DNA of 64,000 nucleotides. Origin: Stichopus chloronotus (Eukaryota; Echinodermata; Holothuroidea; Aspidochirotida; Stichopodidae). The notes beneath the pieces were generated by a model, which did not search any database, was not told where the DNA came from, and worked only from the letters and a program-made list of their open reading frames with translations. Position numbers and translations under genes: made by a program. Shown here in pieces: positions 47,889 to 61,100 of this stretch. The stretch is from positions 12,792,643-12,856,642 of the forward strand of contig CM037845.1 of assembly GCA_021234535.1 (NCBI GenBank), written 5' to 3'. The stretch's first letter is position 1. Each line of letters starts with the position of its first letter.

Positions 47889-48050
47889 CAGGGTTGTCTG
47901 ATTTAAATAAAGCGGATTACAATCATGATTAAAGTCAGGATTTTCATTAAAAAAAATCATGATGTAAATTGATTTATAGCATTTGATTTAAACCACGGAT
48001 TTTAATCATGATTTTTTTACAAAAAATTTAAAAAAAAAAATCATGCCATC
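47889..48050. mobile_element. Possible hAT end with GATTTAAATCATGATT repeats
   Basis: CAGGGTTGTCTGATTTAAAT at 47889 looks like a hAT terminus and is followed by several ATCATGATT/GATTTAAA palindromic motifs. The opposite end was not found. Confidence 0.35.
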
Positions 48051-48052
48051 CC

Positions 48053-51000
48053 CCACTGAAATCACCCCCTCTAGCCACCCAACCGAAAAACATGCTCACT
48101 CTCGACCCTACTGAAACTATGTTCACTCCCCAACCTGTTAGAATCGTGAGTTCACCATACTGCCAAGGCCAGCTCTCAGGAAAACTTGTCCGGTGCAACA
48201 ACCTTATGTAACATGTGTCCGTGAACATCTTAAGTTACCTATGTCATTCTCCTTAATTCACGTTGCAATTACTGTATAATACAGTTCAACATTTTCTCCT
48301 GTCTTACGATTCCTTAACCTCTCTGGTAATTCCTAGTTAATCCAGAGTTTTTGAAACTGTCTCATAGATAGCCAGTGGTCATGTAACAATACCTGGAGAG
48401 GCGTGATGGACAAGGTATAAAGGGAGGTGTGGAGGAGGGGACTTGAAGTGCTAAAACAAAAAAGTGATATCAGAAAATTTTGGAAGCAGCCACATTTGAT
48501 AAGAGCAAACATGACTGTCATTTGCTCTTCTTTCAATGGATTTGTTTTTAGTGGTATTGGTGATTTCAGAGACCCCATATTGTATGCCACCTTTATAGCA
48601 ACAGGTTTATCTATGTAAGGAAAGATGTATCAGTCAGAAGGGAGTATATTTTCTGGTGATCTCACATTTCTGTAATTTCTTAGCGAGACCCTCATTTCAA
48701 AGAGAAATTCCTGTCGACGGACGTTTCCCGAACAAACGCCCCGAACTGACACCGTCCTGGCGGCACGTTAAAATTTCCTCCATCCACAGGAGCTGCGGCT
48801 GTGGTCATCGCACGTACTACACCCCCCCACCCCCCATCAGCGATCGTAGTCCCGGTGGTTTGCAATTTGATTTCTGTCTAAGCAATGGTTCGCTCCTCTG
48901 AAGGTGCATGCACACACCTAAAACTACCTTCTGAGGATACCTGCCTGCCTTTTCAAAGTCCTCGAGAGAAATGTCTACCAAGGGGCAACGGTCAGGTAGC
49001 CCTGCTGTGGTTTTGTTCCGAAGGAGCCATTCTGTTGATGAGAATTTGTTACGTTCAGCGTAAGGAGTCAAGTGGCAGCCACTAGAAGGTGACCCAGATC
49101 TGAGTCTACCATGTTGTTTGGTGTTCGTTAGCACAGCTGCTACGTTTGTGTGCTCAGCTGTGTGCCCCACAACGTTTACGATTTTGCCGTCCCACATTTG
49201 TCCGTTTTATTTGCTACGTTTTCCTTTTGCCCTGGTTTTTATTCCCCCAAATGAAGGTCGTGATCATTTTTGGTAACAAACCCAGTTGTCAAAATTTCTT
49301 CATATTTTTTTCCCTCTTTTTTTTTATTAGAGGGAGTTCATCGTTTCTCTTGTCAGCTGTGGGGTAACATCTTTCCATTGCCCATTTCATGAATTGTAAC
49401 TCCAAACTCGAGAAGTGTCTAAACGAGCATCCCTCCGTCTCCTCAAGCTATTTTCTTCAACTCTACCCCCCCCCCCCCCGGGGCTGTGAGGTTAAGTAAT
49501 TGCAGACCTTGGCATGGAATGCTTTACATTGATGATGCCATTACAAGTAGAAGGCAAAATATATCTCAAAGTTGAAAGCATCACGTAGCAAACAACCCTT
49601 CTTGGCACTTTTTTTATCATCTGTGATTTCCAAAAGTGTTTGCTGCAATTTCTCACAGTATTTGGCAGGAAAATAAGGATATTTGTCAAACATGATACAA
49701 TTCAGTGACTGAGAGCAGACTTTCACGAGTTTTATCTGTTACTGTAAACTTAGTAGTACCTCAAATAGAGATGACATTCTAGATAGTTCTTGGCTGCTTT
49801 ACTTTGTTGTCTGCAAACCAACTTTAGGAAGCTCTTCATCACTTTTAACATCCCATAAAAGCTGTAGAATTATGCCAGAATGCTGATATGAGCCACTGCG
49901 TTCAGATCCTTACCTCGTGAAAAACACCATTTTGGCAGTGGTATGGCCGAAGTATCTTAAAACTTTATATGTGAGGAAAAAAATTTGGATAAATTTCTGC
50001 ATGAGGAGGATTTCAACACCACCACTGAAAGAAGACAAAACTGATCGGCAGCCATAAATATACGACATGATCTTGATGAGTAGACTCTTGAATATTCATG
50101 AAAACTACAGTACTTGCAGCTTTATCTGAGAGATTTCTGGTGTAGTTGTGTCACCTTTAAACAAGGTGTTGTGAACTTTGTTGTTCTACTTGTGCAGTAT
50201 TTTGAATGATCCAGTTTTCTGTATAGTCTTCCTGTCTGTCTGTCTGTCTGCCTTTTTTGGTTCCTCCTTTTTTTTGCCATATTCTGTAAACTGCTCTGTC
50301 TTTTTGTATTTTGTATCAGTATTTTTTTTTAAAACCCTGTGAATAAATTGGATCTCTCTTGCTCTTGTAGGATATTCCATCCTTAACCACAACTTCGATA
50401 AACAAGCAATATGTGTGTGTGCACATACATTGCACATGCATGCCACCCACATGGGTTTTGAAGTGTGCTTTACGTAAGTGATAAAGTATGGACCAAGTGT
50501 CCATGGTATTAAGGGTTGGAGTTTGAAATGAAAGCAAGCAACAAATATGTTCCCTGTAGTATGTGTATGTTGGCCTTACATGGTTATTTTCTTTCTTTTC
50601 GTTTTTCTCACAAACTTTTTTCAAAATGGCCATTTTCACAACAACAGCAAAAAAAATGACCAAAGGCTCTTAATATCAGCCTGCAGAGCTTCTTGAATGT
50701 AGGATTGAGCTCTAACCCATATACCGACTGTATGCATGGTAATGTCCCTGTATAATAAGATGTTTACACAGTGGAGTTCATAGAACCTGTGTGTGGAGGT
50801 AGAGAAAAACTTGATTGTCAGCCGGTGTCCCTGGATATATCGCTGTCTTATTGAGAACAATATCCTCTGCTATATGAGGCATTGTCTTTATGACCAATAC
50901 AACAGAGCATTACTGTAGTCTTGTGACTTCATACTGGTGGAGAGTAATAATACACAAATTTACAATGGGCAGATGTGGCATCGAATGGGTATGTTTAGTC

Positions 51001-51069
51001 ATAATTAATTGCAACAAGACGTTCTATCTCATGACAAGTCTGCAAATTCATACAACATGGTTTAAGCTC
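48053..51069. other. PAAF1 intron 10, segment without recognised features
   Basis: Holds a (CTGT)5 run at 50230-50249 and a poly-C run at 49468-49480. Open frames such as 48817-49197 (minus, 126 codons) show no recognisable family. Confidence 0.4.
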
Positions 51070-51077
51070 TCTCTATC

Positions 51078-51365
51078 TAACAGTTCCTCATCGCTGCAAC
51101 TATGTATTTCTCTCTGTAATCCAAGCTTGCTTTTCTTTTAACAGTTCCTTATTGCTGTAACTGTACATTTTTCTCTGTAATCCCAGCTTCTTTTTCTTCT
51201 GACAGTACCTTATTGCTGTAACTATTCATTTTTTCTATAATCCCAGCTTGCTTTTTCTCTCACAGTTCTCTATTGCTGTTACTATTCATTTGATCTCTGT
51301 AATCCAAGCTTGTTTTTCTCCTAACAGATCCTTATTGCTGTTACTATTCATTTCTCTCTGTACAC
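51078..51365. repeat. ~60-bp minisatellite, ~5 copies
   Basis: Repeats of AACAGTTCCTTATTGCTGTA, ACTATTCATTT, CTCTGTAATCC and AGCTTGCTTTTTCTC. Confidence 0.85.
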
Positions 51366-52189
51366 TCCCACCCTGTTTTTTTTCCCCTTCATTTCAATCT
51401 TCATTTATTATTTTCCCCTTTTTTTTAGTTTCATTTTACTTCACTTTTTCACCCTCCCTTTCTTACCCTTCCAGGCCTCTTCTGTAGAAAAAACCGTTTG
51501 GGTGTTTTGAAGCTGTGATGTCATCCCTTGTCCCCTCTGTGTGGGGAGTTCTGACACGGTAGAAGATGTGTCTTTACAGAAAGCCATCTCATGTCAGAGT
51601 TAATTTAATTCTTCATCTCGGTCTGCAAACAACCATTTTTCCCAAGCCTTTCTTCTCTCCGTTTCTCTCTGGTCTACTCTTGTTTTTCCTCTACTGTTTC
51701 TTTGCTCCTTGCAGGGAATAATTGTTAATTTGTGAGTTCTTTTTTTTTTCTTCCTTTTGCTTTTGCATTCTTCTTCTTAGCTTTTCTTTGCTGCTGTTGT
51801 TTTCCTCCTAGTTTAGAGATGATATTGAGTTCATATCAGAAAGCAGGTTCTGTCACCAATTTTAACTGCAGCTTCCATCAAAATCCTGCAACTTTGTGGA
51901 ATGTCTTGCCTGAAGCTGAATTTCCCTTGGGCATTTTTACACTCAGTTCAACTGAAGAAGAAGTTTGATCCATCAGAATAAAAAGAGAGTGTTTACATTT
52001 TGCTGAAAATAAGAATTTTTTCTCAAGAGGACTAGAAGAAACTAGAGTTCAGTTTTGTCGGTAGCACACTTTCTGTAAGATTTTATGAACAGCAGAACAC
52101 TTTTGTCATAGGAAAATGTTAAGCTTCTCATTTGCTTTTGACGTTAAGTATGAGTTGGTGTTGAATGTATACATTCACTAGAGGTGCTA

Positions 52190-52870
52190 TAGAAGTATCT
52201 TCTCCCCTCTGCTTTCCCCTTCCCCTCTCCCAATTTTGAGACCCAACCTCTCTATCATTTTCCTTCCCTTTCCTTTCTGTCTCAGTTTATTTTATCCCAA
52301 ATTAAAGAACTCCCCTGTCTTTTCCTTCCCATTCTATCCTAATGTAATTAGCTAATCTTTCTCTCCCCCCCCCCCCCACCCTCCAATCCTAACTTGAAGA
52401 TCTACCCTACTTTCCTCTCCCCTTTTTACCGTTTCAAATATCTCTTCTTCCCCCCCATCTCCCTTTACTCCCATCCTAACCCAATTTGAAGATCTGCTGC
52501 CTTTTTCCATCCTCTTCTCTCTCATTTTAAGTATCTGCCCCCTCTCCTGTCCTATCCCAATCTGTAGATCTGCCGTCTTTCCCTGCTCCCTTCCCTCCCT
52601 ATCCCATTAAAGGTCTACTCCCCTTCTCCTCCCCTTTTATTTGAATTTAAAGGTCTGCCCTCCCCTTTCCTTCCCTTCCCCTTCCATCCCACTTAAAATA
52701 TCTGCCATCTCTAATTCCCCTCCCTTTCCTCCTTTGTCCCATTTAAAGGTCTGCACTCTTTAGCACTTCCCATCTGACCCAAGTAAAAATCTGTCCTCCC
52801 CTCCCCTTCTATCCCAATTTAAAGATCTGTCCTCTCATAATCTTTCCTCCCCCCCATAGCCTTCTATCCT
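52190..52870. repeat. Polypyrimidine region with decayed ~55-65-bp repeats
   Basis: C/T-rich on the plus strand for about 680 bp, with recurring versions of CCCAATTTAAAGATCTGTCC. Looks like a decayed minisatellite. Confidence 0.7.
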
Positions 52871-52918
52871 GTTAAAAGATGTTGTGCATTTGCCCAACAT
52901 TAAAGCATGCACGTAGCT

Positions 52919-53117
52919 ACAATCTTGGACAAAAAACCTTGGGACACCCCGCGCCCCCGTTCAATGTTGGCTGTAGGATTGCTGTTCAAAGGGTACATTC
53001 ACTTCTATAGCGCAACATTGGAAAGGGGCGCGGGGTTTCATGTTATCCTGTCACCCAAAATTCAGTATTATATTTGCAACATACGACAAAGTGTCCCAAC
53101 AATTTTGTCCAAGATTG
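52919..53117. mobile_element. 197-bp inverted-terminus repeat, copy 1
   Basis: Begins ACAATCTTGGACAAAAAACC and ends TTTTGTCCAAGATTGT, so the ends are inverted repeats of about 28 bp with a few mismatches. GC-rich motif CGCGCCCC inside. Near-identical to copy 2. Confidence 0.75.
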
Positions 53118-53982
53118 TCTGAGAATTTCGAGGGGTTAGAAGCATGCGCGGGGCACAGGAAAAATCATCAATTTGAAACAAGTTAAAAGGTAAAATGGGG
53201 GGTGATATTCCTTGCAACAAGAAACATCAGCAGTGCATGTTCGGCATGTTTGGGGCCTATAGTGAAGTTGGTTTACTGTAATAATATTATTGTGTGAATG
53301 TTGTCAATGTTATTACGGAGTAAAGGAAGGAATAAGTCAGTCAAATCCATGTATTTGCTCTTAATGCGCAAAATAAAATGCAGTCATTTGGGAGGTACCA
53401 TCATAACTCCAATGCATCTTGTCAACCAGGAAACTACTTTAAAACATTTTGTATGATACAAATGACGTACTTTCGGCTCAAACTCTGATAATGAGACAGG
53501 TACCGAAGAGAAAAAAACAAACAAAAACAAACCCCACCCAAAAAACTAACATGTTAGTGGTCCGTTGAAGAAGATCGATGTATATGTGTTATTTATTCAA
53601 ATTGTTCACAGTGTCTGGTATTAAAGTAACTACGCTTAATGATTATTAGGACTGACTTGGAGGTTAATCTGGGTAAAAAAGTGTACTATCATTATACAAA
53701 ATAAACCCCTAAAATGCAAATTTAATAAATGTGACGTTTGCTCATATTCACCTAACAGTGACATTGTGGCATCCATTCCATTGTACCGTACATGGTGCAC
53801 TGTAATATGTAAGTCATTTTAAGAAGTTTCAACGTACTTCATAGTACATATTTGTTGTTAGAGCTGTATCATTATACTAATATGCATATATATATTACCT
53901 TATGTATATATGAATGAATGAAAAATGAGAAGTTGACAGAGATTTTATTTTATAAGTGGATAATTGAGCAGTGAAAAACACT

Positions 53983-54058
53983 ATGGTCATACCGTGAATC
54001 GAACCCCGGCCTCCCCATCCAAGCTGACTTATTCCTAACAACAGCGTCCGACAGTATA
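53983..54058 (-). pseudogene. tRNA-derived fragment (SINE head or tRNA pseudogene)
   Basis: On the minus strand, GGGGTTCGATTCACGG contains a near-consensus B box (53996-54005) with a mostly paired T stem, preceded by an anticodon-arm-like stretch and a degraded A-box region. No intact acceptor stem, so not a functional tRNA. Confidence 0.45.
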
Positions 54059-54683
54059 GGTTAAGGAAACCCACGTTCTACCAAATGTTTTGACAGGAAA
54101 ATTTAAGCAACCAGTGGGAAAATTGCGTAGATTACAAGTCTGGAAATTACTTACGTTACCAGCTGCATGCAATGTAAAAATTGCAGTCACAACTCTTGAT
54201 TTAGCGGCCAAAAATGTAAAAAAAACCAGCCTTTACTAACGTTCTACCATTATTTTAATATTAAGCTGAATCTACACTTCTGACTTTAACGCATTTTGGT
54301 AGAACGTGGGGCTACTTCAGAATACCTTATAACTGGGATTCCTACCAGCATTCGACAATTGCAGTAACATTCCTGTTGCAACGCAATGCAACAGCTCCCC
54401 ATAAATGTTATTTCTAATCGCAACTAATTCTGTCCGCATATACAATACCATGAAACAATCTGTTCATTTATGATCACTCCTTTTCAACAAAAATATATAC
54501 AAATAAACCCCCAAATTAAGATTAAACTTGTTTCGTTCATAGTCGAAATTCAGAATACTTTCATGTGAAAATCCCCAGACCCATAGGCCCCGATAACTAT
54601 TTTTTTTATAATGCACCTTGTCCAAAAATGTTCAATTTTCTTTCGAAATTTCGCTCACAAATTGCTCCCAAAAAACTCAGACA

Positions 54684-54881
54684 ATCTTGGACAAAAAACC
54701 TTGGGACACCCCGCGCCCCAGTTCAATGTTGGCTGTAGGATTGCTGTTCAAAGGGTACATTCACTTCTATAGCGCAACATTGGAAAGGGGCGCGGGGTTT
54801 CATGTTATCCTGTCACCTAAAATTCAGTATTATATTTGCAACATACGACAAAGTGTCCCAACAATTTTGTCCAAGATTGTA
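54684..54881. mobile_element. 197-bp inverted-terminus repeat, copy 2
   Basis: The same sequence and orientation as 52919-53117, with only a few differences visible. Either a second insertion of one MITE or the second terminal repeat of a 2-kb composite element. Confidence 0.75.
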
Positions 54882-54899
54882 GTTAGGATTGCTCGTTGA

Positions 54900-57599
54900 T
54901 GAAATGTCTTGATCTGCCATGCTCCTTAGGTCGTGCAAGGTCTGAGCAACCGCAAGCTAAGCCCGCACAGCTGCCTGACACTGTGAGACTCTTCGTGTGA
55001 ACACCGTGTGGATATTGTTTACATTTGTCTACAGGTTGCGGAGGATACTTGGTAAGGTCCTGAAGTTTATTCTGTCATTTGATTTGAAAGGTAAACTTGG
55101 TGACCTTCGTGCTGACAGATCTAGGTTGGACCATTTTAACACTCTTTTAAAGCAAAACTTGTGTTAGCGTCTTCTGTGTGGATGCACCTATGAACATATA
55201 TGTAACAAATGCTAAATATATATCTATATTGTTGATTGTCTACCCTGTGCCTATTTTTCCCTCGAATTCTCTCCTCACAGTTGGAAGGAGAAAATGTTAT
55301 GAAACACAACCCCATCAATTGTGCTCTCGTTTGACATTTGGAAATTTTTAGAATGATGAAATACTGTACATATTAAAGACCCATCAACTTTAAAAAGAGT
55401 TGAAGAGAAATCCTTGAACTCGGTCTATTTCATGCTTAAGTTTTTTCCTTCCTTTTTTTTTTTTTTTTTTTGTAGCAACAGTTAAGTCCTTTTTTCTTTC
55501 AGTAGAGATGTTTCCTAGGGGCCAGAAACCAACATTATCTATAAGAAAAGAAAAGAGAAATAAGAAAAAGCAATAATTTGGTAAAAATAAACACTTCTTT
55601 AGAATATCCCTTCATTTCACCTTCTGGTATTTTTGTTTTTCAGTTTGTGCCTTGAATGTTTACAAAGAAAACTGTTTTGAGTGGAGAACGTGGGTCTCTC
55701 CAGGGCATCATGTGCAAAGTGTTCTATTGAAAAGACTAGCCTGGACTGTTATTGCACTGTAGATCTTGCTGGTGTTTTCTTGTAACTCATTATCCTCTCT
55801 GTCTTGCTGGCTGGGCAATGACATTGGAAAATTAATTCTTTTGGGGCCCCCACCTGATCAATATACAGGTTGAAACGCCAGTCGTGAATTTCACTTAACG
55901 TTCGTCGTTGAATTTGTCGAAGGTGTGCATGTGTGCGTGGCTTTTTTTTTCTCCCCGCCACTGGCTGGCAGGTATTGCAGTTGTGGTTGTTTTCTCCACC
56001 TGGTCGGCAGTCAAGGAAGTAAAAGGCATTTTCGTGAGATGTCCTCCCTTCCTTTGGCGTCGGCAAGCACCGAATTTCACTTCATCTCTTCTTCTCTGAA
56101 CTCTGAATTAACGTCCCAAAAATATAGGTCGGTGCTGCAGGATAGCAAAGTTACCACAGACTGTGCACCTGACCGGTCAGGGCAAGCTGTGATGTTCCGA
56201 CAACATTGTTCGGTATGTTTTGTAAAGGGTAACAACTCCAGTCAGTTGAAAAGTTAATCTTCCCCTCCAGCTTTCGGTAGGGGGAAACAGAACAATGAGA
56301 TTGAAAAACATGAAAATTTGAAAAGTCAAATAGTATGTTGAAATTAGAAAAATTCAAAAGGTGAAGAAGAAAAACCCAAACAGAGATAAGTGTTTGGTGT
56401 TCTCTGTTGATGTGGCACATGGAAAAAATAAAAGTACTCAGTTTATGTTCAAAGATCTTGTTTACTTCAAATAGTGCCATGGACATCTTCTCCCCAGCCG
56501 CTCCCCTGCCATTTTCCTCAGATTCAACGGGCCAATGTGAAATGTTCAATGACCTCTAAGTGACAACTTCATTTCATTTATTTTTCATTTTCATGCAAAT
56601 AGAAAAATAGAATTAAGACATAACATGTGTAAGAATTTGCAACGATAAACAAAAATGAATAAGATATTTTTTTATATACAGTATACAGAACAAGAGTAGA
56701 AAACGGTGACAAAGCCTATACATTTAGCCCCACTTTTCAGTGATTGCTGTTTAATAAATCTTATGTAAAAAGTCTGAGAAAATATGATCGCCCTACCAAT
56801 CACCCCTTAATTGTGCACACCACCAAAATCCCACCCCAAATGTAGGCCACCCCCACTGCAACCATGAAGATTGTTGTAAGGGACAAAATTTACAACAAAA
56901 ATAAAACAAAAAAAAGAATGCTTAAGGAATACAGATGTTTGTACAGTACTTTAATAGATATAAGGTAATATACCTAAACTTAAAAAAGAATGGAGAAAGG
57001 CCCGTTTTTAGTGAGTTGATTTGACTGTTCCGGAAGTTAACACCGTATTAGAGACGATGGCACATCTGGAAAGGTCGCAACGAACAGAAGCTTAAAATCA
57101 ATGTTGGAAGAACTAGCATTGTAGTCAACGAGGTTTGCTAAAGGTATATCAGACAATTGTCTGTTGACGGATGTAGAGGTGAATACAGCACAACAGTGTC
57201 CGTATGTATGAACCTTCTGTAAATTTAATTTCTAAAAAAAAAAAAGGAAGAAAAAACCTAATGGATTCATCGTTCATATACTTGGTGACGCTTCTGCTTT
57301 AAGCTATCTGTCAGTGATGTGGTCAAGCACCTCATTTTGCTGATGATGAAAGATGACAGTAAAACATACTCCAATTTTGGAAACATATATCTGCATATAA
57401 CAATGTCCAACTGAGTTAAAAAATGAAGCACTTATCAAAAGTAAACCTGAAAATTTTTGGAAAGTACTGTAAACTAAGGCATAACTTCAAAGAAACCACT
57501 AGGTCAGAGGTCAAGATGGAAAAAATGTGCAAAAACTGTGGTATGAGCTCCTATCCTGTAATTCTGCCATATTTTGGACATTTTGGACTCTGTGTATAG
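54900..57599. other. PAAF1 intron 10, segment without recognised features
   Basis: No exon with PAAF1 similarity. A T-tract lies at 55450-55472 and a poly-A at 57236-57245. Two exon-like but unsupported stretches (55035-55051, 56119-56214) are discussed under findings and rejected items. Confidence 0.35.
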
Positions 57600-58120
57600 T
57601 TGAAGAGTATCCTTGTTCCCTTCACCTCCCCCAGGGCCCCCATACCTGACTGATGATACCATATTAAGTATTTAGGTGTGCCACATTGATTAGAAGAACC
57701 TTATAGTTGTTGGTGGAGGTCAAAGGTCAGTTGGGGTCAACCAGGGTCAAACTGTTAAAGCCTTATAAACATTATATCTCAAGAAGGGAAGCTTAGGCAG
57801 ATCTCATATTAAGTATGTAAGTGTGCCACATTGATTAAAAAGCCCTTATAGTTTTAGGGAGGTCAAGATCAATTGGGGTCATCAACAGGGGTGAAACTGT
57901 GAAAACCTTGTAAACATGATATCTCAAGAAGTGACGCTTGGACAAATCTCATATTAAGTAAGTAGGTGCGTCACATTGATTAGAAAAATGTTATCGTTTT
58001 TGGTGGAGGTCAAAGATCATTTGGGGTCAACGGGGTCAAATTGTGAAAAGCTCGTAAACGTGATATCCCAGGAAAGGAAGCTTGGACAGGTCTCAGGTGA
58101 AAAACTACATATTAGTCATC
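57600..58120 (+). repeat. DR1-bearing tandem array, copy D (no termini seen)
   Basis: About three units with GGTGGAGGTCAAAGGTCA (57713), GGGTCA spaced by 4, GTAAACATGATATCTCAAGAAG, and TTGATTAGAA. Same unit as copies A to C, but the GATTCCTTGC termini are not visible. Confidence 0.7.
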
Positions 58121-61100
58121 GTGCATCAAATTCATAAAAATCCTCATAATGAAATCATTCAAATCACAATGCATTCTTGCATTCTGGTTTTTTAATGGTA
58201 TCACAAAATCATTACTTTTCATAGATCTGAATGCACTCTACTTTTGGCAAATTGAAAAGGGACTTTGACTTGGTCATGCTGACGTTCTAAAAAAAGAAAC
58301 ACGCCTTAGCAACTTGTCAGAGTAATCGAGGATTAGGAATGTGCAAACTTACATTTGTTGTTGACTTTGTAAGTCGTAGGATGTTTTTTTCTTTTTTGTA
58401 ACGGCTTTTCCCACTGACCGGGAGAGATCAACCTACATACTGCATCATTTCTGTGCGCTTGGCTCCATAGTCTCGGTTTTGTATGGAAACCATGTGCCGC
58501 AGGTCTGTCAGCTCAGTGAATGTTAAGTAGCTTCCAACTGTCCTCTCGACAAATGTTCAGGAAACTTGTCCAAGGACGAATCAAGGGATTTATGTTTACT
58601 TGAGGGACTTTTGTTCGTTTGATGGCAATGTTTTCTTTTCTCAGATAAATTCAAGACAGATTTTTCGTCGGTGCTTTCTTTTTGTTATTTTCTTTTTTTT
58701 TACTTCTTCCCTCACCCCTGCCAGTTTTTCGATCCACCCTTCGTCGGCGCTGTGTAATCTTGCGACTCTTCGTCGATGAGTCAGTCAGTCATCGTAAAGT
58801 TTGACAGTCTCCCCGGATCGAATGCCGATTGAGAGACAGGCGGTGGCAGCAGTTGCCGCACATATTCTCCCTGGAAGTAGGATGAAGTCACCCACCTTCT
58901 TCGTTAGTGCTGTGGACAGAAAGCAGTGAAGCCTGCAGTCTCTCCTTACCTCTCCTTCTCTCTCACTCTCCCTTTTGCTCGCTCACTCACTCTCTGTCGT
59001 GTCCTAATTCAGATTCTGAAAAAGATGAATATCTTTCCTTGAGGGTGGGTAAGGAATGTCTGTTCTTGTTTCCTATTCGACAGCGGAATAATTAGCCGCA
59101 GGTCTTGCACAGAAATCATCCTACTTTTTATCGACGACCTGCCTCTGCCGATGTCCATCTCTCTCTCCGTCCCTCCGTCTGTCTGTCTGTCTGACTCTGA
59201 TGCATACAGTAAGTGGAAAACACCCCCTCTCTGTGTATGCATGATCAATCTAGTCTTCTGCAAAGAAGACTTGCAGGTGTATGGGAGGTGGTGTGTCACT
59301 TGATTGTGGATTAATATAGAAGGAAGCATTGGGAGAGAGGTACAGTACTGATGAAGCAGTTACAGTAGTTTTCAACTAAGATCTGATATGTTCACTTCTC
59401 AGGAGAACTGTGAAACAAAAAAGCAACAAACGGGAATCAGAACTCGATAGTGATCTGACTACACCACTCGCCATAAATCTATGGACGTAAAATCGCGTCT
59501 GATGGTAAACTAGGTTAATTACAGTTCGGGAGTATTTTGGCACGTGTAGTTTCTTTTTCCTCTTACTATCCACTTGCCCCTCTCCTGCACCAAACCAATT
59601 GACACACAGCCGGTTTCTTCCTCCATTTCTCCTCTTTTGGGAAAAGAGACAGCTATTGTGTGCCTGTAGTACTGTACATTCTCCTCAGGAGGGAGTCATT
59701 TGAGATCTTGATCACCACATCGTAAAGATCCCCCTCACCTCTCCCGGTGCAGCGCATGTGTCGAAACATGCAATTCAGCTTTGGGTTTGCAAAAAGGGTG
59801 AATTTTCTCCCGGTGCCCAACTGATGGACTCCATACCCAAGGCGGCTGCAGATGTGCTCCTGTTTAGACTTTTTCCAGCCACGGTCGGCCCTTGTCTGCA
59901 GGGCTTCTCTTTTTTTTTTCGTTATCATCTTCTAGGATCCAGACCCCTCGAGCCCCAGAGAAATTCCAAATCGTACCTCTGGATTTCCAGTCACAACCCA
60001 CAGATAACATTCAAAGTGAAATGAGCTGCTCCAGTTTTTTTGCCCCCTATTTTGGACAGCTGGTTTTCCAATGGCAGACAGGGAGGGTAAACCTGGAAGG
60101 TTATCAACCTACCTAGGCTGTGTATATCTGTATACCCCACCTGATGACCTTGGACGATGCCTGGCAGGGGCATTCCAGGTTTCTTTCCTTTATTTTTGGT
60201 ACCAGCTGACAGTCGCAGCTCATATCCGACGACAATGCTTCTGGACAAGTAGAGTCCCAGAGTGACCTTGAACAATTAACAGGCAGTGTATAATCCCTTG
60301 GGAATGATTGTCAGGAGATAACAAGAAATGTAATTTGTACAAGTTGGAACAAAAGTGCATGGTTGTATATTTTTTTTCCCTTATTTTTTTTCTCCTCTTT
60401 CTCCCCTCGAGGTCGGTCATACGACATCCTCCATTCGATATCAGATTGTTGAATTGGACAAAAATCACGTTTTTCTCTTTCCCTGCCTACACACTTTCCC
60501 TCTCCATTCGACCCTGTTTCTGGTTCATGCAGAAGGGTCGCAGGAAAGGAGAAAAAAAAAAAAGGTCTCATCCAAAGTTTCTGAGTGCGTGGAAGAGATG
60601 CTGATGAAAGTTAAAGCCGATGATTGTCAAGGACTCCTTGCCACAGCTGATTAAATTTGTGGGGAGCAGAAGTGACACCCCTTTGAGAGTGAACCTGACA
60701 TTTGTAGCTTTTTTCAGTATTGATCGTTTGTGTTTGCAATAAATGAGTAACAGTTGGACAGTTACAATGAAAGGTGTCAGTGCCCATATTCCAATATGAC
60801 ATAGTTTGCTAGGAAGTGCTTGTTTTCGTATGTCCAGGCTAGGGGATTCTTCCTTACCTTTCCATTTCCATTTTTCCCCTGGGATGTAGTAGGGGCTGTT
60901 CATTTGGTCATGCCATATGGGGAAGAGATTTTAAAGGGAATGTTTTTTGTATGTGAGAGAAAAGTGTCCCAGGAAGTGCAGTGGCAATTAAATGAATGGA
61001 AAATGTAGAAGGAGAGCCAGTTTTAAACTGCATCAGCTCTCCCACATAGATAAATAAGTGGTATTCATGAAATGATAAACCAATTACTATGTATGGCTGG

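Noticed and set aside
55635..55760. Phase-compatible open stretch after a strong TTTTTCAG acceptor (VCALNVYKENCFEW to TAG) as PAAF1 last exon
   Set aside because: No similarity to the conserved C-terminal WD blade; only phase and acceptor fit.
56119..56214. Exon-like stretch between AATATAG and GTATGT
   Set aside because: Reads SVLQDSKVTTDC in one frame with no PAAF1 or other family similarity.
57053..57120. DDGTSGK frame as a PAAF1 continuation
   Set aside because: Poor acceptor, and the following residues do not match a WD blade.
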